A stretch of DNA of 14,697 nt from JAVSMW01 sp032027005 (GTDB taxonomy: Bacteria; Bacillota; Thermincolia; Thermincolales; UBA2595): positions 1 through 14,697 of the forward strand of contig JAVSMW010000018.1 of assembly GCA_032027005.1 (NCBI GenBank), given 5' to 3'. Of this stretch, positions 6,723 through 13,344 are shown in pieces. Below the pieces are notes generated by a model. It saw only the letters and a list, made by a program, of their open reading frames with translations. It made no database searches and was not told the origin of the DNA. A program made the position numbers and the translations under genes. Numbering within the stretch: position 1 is the first letter of the stretch; each line of letters begins with the position of its first letter.

Positions 6723-7868
6723 TTATTCAAATATTTTTCGGGCAATTAACATGCGTTGTATCTGATTTGTTCCTTCAAAGATCTGTGTTACTTTTGCATG
6801 CCGCATATATCTCTCTACAGGATAATCTTTCATATAGCCGTAACCCCCTAAGAGCTGCACAGCGTCAGTGCTAACTTTCATGGCCGTATCAGTGGCATGA
6901 AGCTTGGCCATGGAAGCTATCTGGGTAACCGGTAATCCTTTATCCTTGGCAGTAGCAGCTTCATAGACAAGAAGTCGGGAAGCTTCTATTGCTGTAGCCA
7001 TATCAGCAATCATAAATTGCAGACCCTGAAAATCGGACAAAGGCTGTCCGAACTGTTTCCTGACTTTCATATAGTCCACGGCATAATCTAACGATGCCTG
7101 GGCTATTCCTAAAGCTATCGCACCAATGCTTATGCGGCCGCCTTCAAGACCTTTCATTATTATTTTAAATCCTGCTCCCTCTTCACCTAATAAATTTTCT
7201 TGTGGAACCCGGCAGTTATCAAATACTATTTCCCGTGTCGGAGAACCGTTATACCCCATCTTTTTCTCTTTTTTGCCAAAAATCATTCCTGGATTGCCTT
7301 TCTCAACTATAAAGGCACTAATTCCTTTGGCACCTGCAGCCGGATTGGTTTTCGCATACACAAGGTATAACTCTGCCTCACCGCCAGACGTGACAAATAT
7401 TTTAGTGCCATCAATAACATAGTCATTTCCTTGTTTTTTTGCAGTAGTTGATAGTGCGGCCGCATCAGAACCTGCATTGGCTTCTGTCAAACAGAGGGCG
7501 CCAATTATTTCTCCACAAGCCAGCTTTCTGAGATATCGTTCCTTCTGGTCTTCATTTCCGTAACTTTGCACCATATTCTGCACAGTTACGTGAACAGAGT
7601 ACAGCCCGCTAACGTTCATGCATTTATGTGCTATTTGTTCCATGACACACGCATATGTTAAGTATGATTGTCCCGCACCATCATATTTTTCATCAGTCGT
7701 TATTCCAGTGAGGCCAAGCTCCGCCATCTTATTAAAAATCTCTCTGGGAAAAATCGCGTCCTCTTCGATTTTCTCTGCCAGGGGTTTTATTTCTTTTTCC
7801 GCGAAATTTTTGGCCAGGTTAATAATCATTTGCTGTTCTTCAGATAATGCAAATATTTCTGAATGCAT
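6723..7868 (-). CDS. Acyl-CoA dehydrogenase
   Basis: A full-length FAD enzyme of 381 residues that introduces the alpha,beta double bond into acyl-CoA and hands electrons to electron-transfer flavoprotein. The N-terminal helical domain (FALSEEQQMIINLAKNFAEK), the middle beta domain with CLTEANAGSDAAAL (FAD/substrate loop) and FVTSGGEA, and the C-terminal helical domain with RKQFGQPLSDFQGLQF are all present. The catalytic base is the Glu of QIFEGTNQIQR (about residue 365), the position used by short- and medium-chain enzymes. QLLGGYGY is also conserved. ATG 7868 has GGAGAGGA 9 nt upstream. It is the only dehydrogenase in the window and lies 33 bp after enoyl-CoA hydratase 1. No etfAB genes are seen. 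Chain-length preference cannot be told from sequence alone. Confidence 0.95.
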   Translation of the reverse strand: MHSEIFALSEEQQMIINLAKNFAEKEIKPLAEKIEEDAIFPREIFNKMAELGLTGITTDEKYDGAGQSYLTYACVMEQIAHKCMNVSGLYSVHVTVQNMVQSYGNEDQKERYLRKLACGEIIGALCLTEANAGSDAAALSTTAKKQGNDYVIDGTKIFVTSGGEAELYLVYAKTNPAAGAKGISAFIVEKGNPGMIFGKKEKKMGYNGSPTREIVFDNCRVPQENLLGEEGAGFKIIMKGLEGGRISIGAIALGIAQASLDYAVDYMKVRKQFGQPLSDFQGLQFMIADMATAIEASRLLVYEAATAKDKGLPVTQIASMAKLHATDTAMKVSTDAVQLLGGYGYMKDYPVERYMRHAKVTQIFEGTNQIQRMLIARKIFE

Positions 7869-7901
7869 AAAAATACATCCTCTCCGAAAATTTTTCAGGT
7901 T

Positions 7902-8678
7902 TTAAATATCTTTGAAATCCGGTTTCCTCTTTTCCAGGAAAGCTTTTGTTCCTTCCGAAAAATCATGTGAAGAAGTAAGAGCAGAGAACGTACGAGATTC
8001 AAATTCCAAACCAGATGCTAAATCCATATTGGCTCCCTGGTTTACCAGGGTTTTGATTGCTTCGAGAGCTCTTCCCGGCTTACTTGCCAAAACATTTGCC
8101 AATTCCATAGCTTTAGAGAAATAATCTGTTACCGGATAAACATAGTTAACGAGTCCTAATTGTTTCGCTTCATGGGCATCAACTTGCCTGCCCGTAAACA
8201 AGATTTCTTTTGCTTGAGTCGTTCCAATTAACCGGGGTAGTTTTTGAGTTGCACCACCGGCCGGAAAAGCCCCAATATTAATTTCCGGCAAACCGAACTT
8301 TGCAGTTTCTGAAGCTATTCTCAAATCACAAGCTAACGCAAACTCACAACCACCACCCAGTGCATATCCGCTGATTGCAGCAATTACAGGAATGGGCAAT
8401 TGCTCTAGACGGGCAAATAATTGTTGATATTTTCGACTAAACTTATAACCTTTTACATAGTCGCTGGATTGTGTCGCATCGTTAATATCAGCACCGGCAC
8501 AAAAAACCTTGTCTGACCCTGTTATGACTAAAGCCTTATAGCTCCCAGAATCTGCAACTTCAGTAATAATATTGTTGAGCTCATCTACAAGCGTTTGATT
8601 TAAAGAATTCAAAGCTTTCTCTCGGTTAAGTCTTAGAACCAAAACCTTATTATCAGTTTCCGTTAATATTGCACTCAA
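7902..8678 (-). CDS. Enoyl-CoA hydratase/isomerase family protein (ECH 1)
   Basis: A crotonase-fold protein that probably hydrates 2-enoyl-CoA to 3-hydroxyacyl-CoA. I prefer TTG 8678 as start because GAGGAGG ends 7 nt upstream. The in-frame ATG at 8684 has only one base between AGGAGG and the codon, too close to work well. This gives 258 residues. The oxyanion-hole segment CAGADI and the helix GYALGGGCEFALACDLRIAS are present. Both catalytic Glu residues of true hydratases are found: Glu in GGCE (residue 114 counted from ATG) and Glu in GLPEINIG (134). The following loop reads FPAGGATQKLPRLIG where most members have PGxGGTQRL, a local departure. FLEKRKPDF closes the protein. It follows SDR 2 by about 25 bp. 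It is clearly diverged from ECH 2. Confidence 0.92.
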   Translation of the reverse strand: MSAILTETDNKVLVLRLNREKALNSLNQTLVDELNNIITEVADSGSYKALVITGSDKVFCAGADINDATQSSDYVKGYKFSRKYQQLFARLEQLPIPVIAAISGYALGGGCEFALACDLRIASETAKFGLPEINIGAFPAGGATQKLPRLIGTTQAKEILFTGRQVDAHEAKQLGLVNYVYPVTDYFSKAMELANVLASKPGRALEAIKTLVNQGANMDLASGLEFESRTFSALTSSHDFSEGTKAFLEKRKPDFKDI

Positions 8679-8703
8679 GGTCATTCCTCCTCAAAACCGC
8701 ATA

Positions 8704-9484
8704 TTAATTTGCTGTTGTACCTCCATCAACCGGCAAAACAATACCTGTAACATAATCCGAAGCGGCGGAAGCCAGATAAATAACAGTGCCCTTTAAGTCA
8801 TCATTTCCTCCGATTTTCCCCATTGGTATTTGATCTAAAACATTTTCTTTTTTGTTCTCTAACCGGAAAAAGACCTCTGTCATATATGAACCAAAGAAAC
8901 CAGGTGCGATTTGTATTTATAAAAATCCCAAAAGGTGCCCACTTGACAGCTAAGTCCTTGGAAAATGAGATAATGCCACCTTTTGAAGTTACATAACCTA
9001 TAGCATCCATAAAGGGAGATGCTTTAATGGCCGTAACAGATGAAACATTGATTATTTTGCCACGTCCTTGCTTTATCATCTCGTTGCCGACCTTTTGAGT
9101 ACAAAGGAAGGTTCCGCTAAGATTTACCCGTAACACCTTCTCCCATTCCTCAAGTTTCATCTCTTCAGCTTTTTTACCCCAGGTTATCCCGGCATTATTA
9201 ACTAAAATGTCGATTTTCTCAAAACTTTCCAAAGTTGTTTGTACTAACCGGTCCACATCCTCTTCTTGCGAAATGTCACAGCGGACGGCTAGTACCTTTG
9301 CTCCGGGCCTTAATTTTGCTAATTTTTCGGCTGCTTCTTTGCATTTTCCCTCATTACGTGCACAAATAACTAGATTTGCTCCTTGTTCCACGAATGCTTC
9401 AGATATCTGCAACCCTAGCCCGGTATAACCTCCGGTAACGATGGCGGTTTTTTCGCTTAAGTCAAATAAATTCTTGGCAGCCAT
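8704..9484 (-). pseudogene. Short-chain dehydrogenase/reductase, one frameshift (SDR 2)
   Basis: ATG 9484 overlaps the TAA of enoyl-CoA hydratase 2 (TAATG), indicating translational coupling. The N-terminal 190 residues are typical: TGGYTGLG (17-24), CDIS, NNAG (96-99), NVSSV (146-150) and the Tyr/Lys pair GYVTSKGG (Tyr164, Lys168). After FGIFINT the frame is lost at an AAA run (8910-8912). The uncorrected frame ends at 8801. Removing one A restores IAPGFFGSYMTEVF, then GKIGGNDDLKGTVIYLASAA, SDYVTGIVLPVDGG and a TAA at 8704-8706. The corrected gene is exactly 260 codons (259 aa), with the family's usual C-terminus. Broken, it would lose the C-terminal strand and substrate-binding helices. The catalytic residues are retained, so the lesion is probably recent or a sequencing error. 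Confidence 0.88.
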
Positions 9485-10287
9485 TATTTCATCTCCAACT
9501 CACTGTTAAAGTTCGGTTTTCTTTTTTCAATGAAGGCCAGCATTCCTTCTCTGGCATCCCTGGTAGAAAACAGCGCGCCAAACGCCTGTCGCTCAAACTC
9601 ACTAGCTGAGTTCAAATCTGTTTCAGCGCCTATATTAACACATCTCTTAATTAATTTAATGGTTTCAACCGGTAACGAAGCTAATCTGGAAACTAGTTTA
9701 TTTGTTTCGTCCTCCAACTTTTCCTTGGGTACAACTTTATTAATCAATCCCAATTCCAAAGCCTCATTAGCAGTTATTGTTCTACCTGTATAAAGCAATT
9801 CTTTTGCTTTGATAAATCCGATCTGCCTTATCAATCTCTGTGTCCCCCCGCCACCTGGCAATAAACCAAGAGTCACCTCCGGCAAACCTAATTTGGCAGC
9901 ATCTGATGCTATCCGCAGATCAGTAGCCAGGACCAATTCAAATCCGCCACCTAATGCATAGCCATCGATCGAGGAAACAACCGGTACCGGATAGGAATAT
10001 ATTTTGTCGTAAATGATCCCGGCCGCTTGTGCGAAAACGTACCCTGCACTTGGATCAGGGATACTTGATACTTCGGCCACATCTGCTCCGGCTGCAAAAT
10101 TACCTTCTTCACCTTTCAGCACTACGACGCGCAACTTTTTCTCTAGGGAAAGGGCGTCAAACGCCTGCCCAATTTCTTGCATTACTTTGGAACTTAAGGC
10201 ATTGAACTTTTTAGGTCGATTAAGGGAAATAGTTCCGACACCATCTACAAAGTTTACAATTAAATATTGATAATCGATCATTACCAT
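9484..10287 (-). CDS. Enoyl-CoA hydratase (ECH 2)
   Basis: A crotonase-family hydratase of 267 residues. It has the oxyanion loop AAGADVAEV, GYALGGGFELVLATDLRIAS with catalytic Glu117, LGLPEVTLG with Glu137, and a standard PGGGGTQRLIR loop. Both acid/base glutamates are present, so hydration of short-chain 2-enoyl-CoA (crotonyl-CoA-like) is a reasonable call. Its C-terminus FIEKRKPNF resembles that of ECH 1. Two ATG codons compete for the start: 10287 and 10281. AAGGATGAGGA lies close upstream and serves either, so the first two residues are uncertain. It follows 3-hydroxyacyl-CoA dehydrogenase 1 by 29 bp, and its stop overlaps the start of SDR 2. Confidence 0.93.
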   Translation of the reverse strand: MVMIDYQYLIVNFVDGVGTISLNRPKKFNALSSKVMQEIGQAFDALSLEKKLRVVVLKGEEGNFAAGADVAEVSSIPDPSAGYVFAQAAGIIYDKIYSYPVPVVSSIDGYALGGGFELVLATDLRIASDAAKLGLPEVTLGLLPGGGGTQRLIRQIGFIKAKELLYTGRTITANEALELGLINKVVPKEKLEDETNKLVSRLASLPVETIKLIKRCVNIGAETDLNSASEFERQAFGALFSTRDAREGMLAFIEKRKPNFNSELEMK

Positions 10288-10316
10288 TTCCTCATCCTTT
10301 CGTTAGTTAGCTAAAG

Positions 10317-11168
10317 TTACTGATAGTCATAAAAGCCTTTTCCAGATTTTCTGCCTAATCGGCCTGCCTGAACCATCTGCTTTAACAAAGGACAGGGAAA
10401 GTATCGGGTTTCAGCAAAAGACTCCCACAAATTAGTAAGAATAGAGAGCACAGAATCCAAACCGACAAAATCTAACCACTCAAAGGGTCCCATGGGATGG
10501 TTTAATGCAAGTTTAGCGCATTTATCTATATCTTCCATGGTCCCCCTGCCTTCATATAGGGCATAGAGTGCTTCATTCATTAAGGCCATGCTTAGTCTGG
10601 TAGAAAGAAATCCAGGGAAATCTTTTGCCAGAATTGACTCTTTCTTAAAATCAGCAGCTAGTTGTTTGATTACAGCTATCGTCTCTTCCGAGGTCTGATT
10701 TCCTTGAACTATCTCGACAATTCTCATTACAGGTACAGGGTTCATAAAATGCATCCCAACAACTTTAGCGGGTCTTTTTGTCACAGACCCCAGTACCGTA
10801 ATAGGAATTGCAGATGTATTTGAAGCTAAAATCGTATGTTCCGGAGTAACCTGATCCAAGTCAATCATAAACTGTTTTTTCAATGCCTCATTTTCCGGTA
10901 TTGCTTCAATTACCACATCTGCTTCTGAAGCCATTTTGATATCTGTTGTGGGAATAAGTTTGGAAATTATCTGATCCATTTCCTGTAGGGTCATTTTACT
11001 TTTATCAACTTGGCGCTGTAAGTTCTTCTTTATGTTAGCCATACCTTTGTCTACGAACTCTTGTTTTACGTCCATCATTACTGTCTGATATCCGGCTTGT
11101 GCCGCAACTTGGGCTATTCCATTTCCCATTTGACCTGCACCGGCAACAAAAATCTTCCTGATTTCCAT
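10317..11168 (-). CDS. 3-hydroxyacyl-CoA dehydrogenase (3-hydroxybutyryl-CoA type), copy 1
   Basis: A protein of 283 residues catalysing NAD(P)-linked interconversion of 3-hydroxyacyl-CoA and 3-ketoacyl-CoA. An N-terminal Rossmann fold opens with VAGAGQMGNGIAQ, with an acidic residue at the end of strand 2 (MMDVK). SNTSAIPIT carries the conserved Ser, and GMHFMNPVPVMRIVEIV carries the catalytic His and Glu. The C-terminal helical domain shows FPGFLSTRLSMALMNEAL, MGPFEWLDFVGLD and the ending GRKSGKGFYDY. Where human HADH has the active-site Asn208 (GFIVNR), this protein has Thr (GFLSTR). ATG 11168 has GGGGGAT upstream. It lies 31 bp after thiolase 1, the usual pairing for beta-oxidation or butyryl-CoA synthesis. 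Confidence 0.94.
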   Translation of the reverse strand: MEIRKIFVAGAGQMGNGIAQVAAQAGYQTVMMDVKQEFVDKGMANIKKNLQRQVDKSKMTLQEMDQIISKLIPTTDIKMASEADVVIEAIPENEALKKQFMIDLDQVTPEHTILASNTSAIPITVLGSVTKRPAKVVGMHFMNPVPVMRIVEIVQGNQTSEETIAVIKQLAADFKKESILAKDFPGFLSTRLSMALMNEALYALYEGRGTMEDIDKCAKLALNHPMGPFEWLDFVGLDSVLSILTNLWESFAETRYFPCPLLKQMVQAGRLGRKSGKGFYDYQ

Positions 11169-11199
11169 TTATTTATCCCCCGCTTTCAAAAAATATTTT

Positions 11200-12402
11200 T
11201 TATCGCTTGATCAGTACCGCGTCTCCCTGTGACAGACCGCCGCAAATTGCACTGATGCCGTAAGTTCCTTTCCTGCGGCGTAATTCATACGCAAGAGTCA
11301 TCAGTATGCGCGCGCCGCTTGATGCATTGGGATGGCCAATTGCGATGGCACCGCCATTTACATTGGTCTTTTCCCTTAAGTCCTTTAACAATTGCTCATC
11401 CCCTTCGGCTAAAACCTTGGTGCTGACAAGAGGCATGGCTGCAAAGGCCTCATTAATTTCAATCAATTCCAGGTCCCTGACATTAATATTGGCTTTCCGA
11501 ATAGCTTCCTTGACGGCTACAGCGGGAACTACAGGAATTAACCGCGGCTCGGTTGCAGCAGCAACAACATTAACAATTTCGGCGAGAGGTTCCAACTTAA
11601 GACTTTTCAGTTTACTTTCCGAAATCAATATTACTGCTGCAGCACCGTCGTTTAAGCCTGGCGCATTACCAGCAGTACAAGTGGGACTTCCATAAATAGT
11701 CGGCAGCTTAGCTAATTTCTCCAAGGTAGTATTGGGTCTGGGAGCTTCATCTTCACCAAATATAAGTTTTTCTTTTCCATTTGAGATTTCAATGGGAATT
11801 ATTTCCTCAGAAAAGACATCCTTAGACTTTGCCTCAGCATACCGCTGTTGGCTTTGGTATGCCCACTTATCCTGTTCTTCCCTTGATACGCCGTATTCCA
11901 GGGCAACTTCACCAGCATCCACTGCCACAGGATTGAACCGAGAATACCCAAGTTCAAAGAGGGGATCTTCTACATTTACATCTCCCATTTTTTTCCCAGC
12001 CCAGCGCGTATTTCTAAGCATGAATGGTGTGTGACTGAAAGTCTCTACTCCACCTGCAATCGCGATATCAATTTCTCCTGCCTTGATTGAGCGGTAAGCC
12101 ATTTGAATCGCGGCCGTAGCAGAACAGCAGGCCCGGTCAATGTTGAGTGAACGAGTTTCTGGCGGGAATCCAGCTATCAGTAAAGCCTGTCTGGCAACCA
12201 CCGGAGTGACAGAGTCTTCTGATTCAGCTGTATTTCCTACTCCCCAGAAAATTTCCTGGATCTGATCTTTTGATAGACCGGCCTTTTGAACAACCCCTTC
12301 TAAAACCCTGGCTGAAAGATCTTCTATTCTTAAATCCTTCAGCGAACCCCCGAATTTACCATAGGGACTTCTAACACCGGTTAATAAATAAACCTTTTCC
12401 AT
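11200..12402 (-). CDS. Acetyl-CoA acetyltransferase / 3-ketoacyl-CoA thiolase, copy 1
   Basis: A thiolase of 400 residues that cleaves 3-ketoacyl-CoA with CoA, or condenses two acyl-CoAs. I start it at ATG 12402, which has GGGGGTG 4 nt upstream. The longer frame from 12465 would run through an inverted repeat in the gene gap. RACCSATAAIQ places the nucleophilic Cys at 92. NEAFA and NVNGGAIAIGHPNASSGARI (His general base) are conserved. The final motif reads AICGGLSQGDAVLI instead of the usual CxGxGxG form, and CCSATAAIQ replaces CGSGLQAI. All three catalytic positions (Cys, His, Cys) are still present, so it is probably active but belongs to a divergent branch. It lies between the two dehydrogenase genes, 76 bp after copy 2. 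Confidence 0.93.
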   Translation of the reverse strand: MEKVYLLTGVRSPYGKFGGSLKDLRIEDLSARVLEGVVQKAGLSKDQIQEIFWGVGNTAESEDSVTPVVARQALLIAGFPPETRSLNIDRACCSATAAIQMAYRSIKAGEIDIAIAGGVETFSHTPFMLRNTRWAGKKMGDVNVEDPLFELGYSRFNPVAVDAGEVALEYGVSREEQDKWAYQSQQRYAEAKSKDVFSEEIIPIEISNGKEKLIFGEDEAPRPNTTLEKLAKLPTIYGSPTCTAGNAPGLNDGAAAVILISESKLKSLKLEPLAEIVNVVAAATEPRLIPVVPAVAVKEAIRKANINVRDLELIEINEAFAAMPLVSTKVLAEGDEQLLKDLREKTNVNGGAIAIGHPNASSGARILMTLAYELRRRKGTYGISAICGGLSQGDAVLIKR

Positions 12403-12429
12403 ATTACACCCCCCATAGTTTACCGTACA

Positions 12430-12466
12430 TTTGAGCGACAGTACCATGACAGAACCGTCGCTCAAA
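12430..12466 (-). promoter_or_regulatory. Inverted repeat in the hbd2-thl1 gap
   Basis: TTTGAGCGAC (12430-12439) and GTCGCTCAAA (12457-12466) form a perfect 10-bp inverted repeat with a 17-nt loop. It lies in the longest gap inside the operon, 27 nt upstream of the thiolase 1 start codon. No run of T follows on the minus strand, so it is not an intrinsic terminator. It could be an RNA processing or stability hairpin that sets the ratio of the upstream and downstream genes, or a protein binding site. Confidence 0.6.
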
Positions 12467-12478
12467 GATACTTCTAAA

Positions 12479-13327
12479 TCACTTATAGATGTAGTAGCCC
12501 CTGCCTGTTTTACGGCCTAAATGCCCTGCCCGAACCATTTGACGCAACAGAGGAGCTGGGCGGAACTTCTCACCAAATTCTTTTTCCAGTATTTCCAGCA
12601 CAAAAAGCAAAACATCCGCTCCTACCATATCAGTCAGAGCACATGGACCCATAGGCATATTTGTACAATGAACCATACCCGCATCTACTTCTTTCGGGTC
12701 ATTGCCATCCATTACTGCATACGCTGCTTCATTGAGATAGAGATCTAATAACCTGCTGGTAACAAAGCCGGCATAATCAACAGCAACGGTTGGAGTCTTG
12801 CCGAGACTGATGATAAATTGTTTAATTTCCTCCAATGTTTCATCGCTTGTCATCCGACCCCTAACGAGTTCAACTCCTCCCATCATGGGAACCGGACTCA
12901 TAAAATGGGTACCTAGAAATCTTTCAGGTCTCTTGGTTACTGCAGCCAGGGCAGTAATGGGTAACGATGAAGTGTTGGAAGCAAACAGTGTTTCCGGAGG
13001 GCATTTCTCTTCCAGCTCAGAAAAGATTTTGGTTTTCAGTTCGATATTTTCAGGAACTGCTTCAATAATTAGATCAGCTTTTTTTACAACTTCATCAAAC
13101 TCTGTGGTGGGTGTAATTCGACCTAAAATTTCTTTCTCTGCATCAGCGGTTATTTTCCCTTTTTCTACGAACTTACTTAGGCTCTTCTTAATTACTGCCA
13201 TTCCCCTGTCCAGGAGTTCTTGGCTCACATCGCGCATATAAACTTCGTAGCCTGCCTGGGCTATTACCTGGGTAATACCGTTTCCCATGGTCCCCGATCC
13301 TAATACCACAACAGTTTTAATTTTCAA
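12479..13327 (-). CDS. 3-hydroxyacyl-CoA dehydrogenase (3-hydroxybutyryl-CoA type), copy 2
   Basis: A protein of 282 residues starting at TTG 13327 with GGGGGGA 5 nt upstream; no in-frame ATG occurs nearby at a better position. It has the nucleotide loop VLGSGTMGNGITQ, the acidic strand-2 end (MRDVS), SNTSSLPIT, and THFMSPVPMMGGVELV with the catalytic His and Glu. The C-terminal domain shows GFVTSRLLDLYLNEAAYAV, MGPCALTDMVGAD and the ending GRKTGRGYYIYK. The Asn that usually follows His in HFxNP is Ser, and the active-site Asn of GFxxNR is also Ser (GFVTSR). It is clearly a paralogue of copy 1 but well diverged. It follows thiolase 2 by 17 bp, so each dehydrogenase is preceded by a thiolase. 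Confidence 0.93.
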   Translation of the reverse strand: MKIKTVVVLGSGTMGNGITQVIAQAGYEVYMRDVSQELLDRGMAVIKKSLSKFVEKGKITADAEKEILGRITPTTEFDEVVKKADLIIEAVPENIELKTKIFSELEEKCPPETLFASNTSSLPITALAAVTKRPERFLGTHFMSPVPMMGGVELVRGRMTSDETLEEIKQFIISLGKTPTVAVDYAGFVTSRLLDLYLNEAAYAVMDGNDPKEVDAGMVHCTNMPMGPCALTDMVGADVLLFVLEILEKEFGEKFRPAPLLRQMVRAGHLGRKTGRGYYIYK

Positions 13328-13344
13328 TTCAGTCCCCCCAGTGT

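Noticed and set aside
6671..6745. Longer start for SDR 1
   Set aside because: It would overlap the end of the acyl-CoA dehydrogenase and add 25 residues before the standard SDR start; ATG 6670 has its own ribosome binding site.
5932..9484. Two SDR genes with thiolase, hydratase and acyl-CoA dehydrogenase as a benzylsuccinate (bbs)-type aromatic pathway
   Set aside because: No class III CoA-transferase pair (BbsEF-like) or zinc-ribbon BbsA-like gene is present, the gene order differs, and the enzymes read as ordinary fatty acyl types.
12403..12465. Extra 21 N-terminal residues on thiolase 1
   Set aside because: They are translated through the inverted repeat; the ATG at 12402 has a good ribosome binding site and matches the usual thiolase N-terminus.
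12798..13241. Plus-strand frame of 147 codons opposite dehydrogenase 2
   Set aside because: It is the complement of a well-supported gene; its Ser-rich product mirrors the codon use of the real strand.
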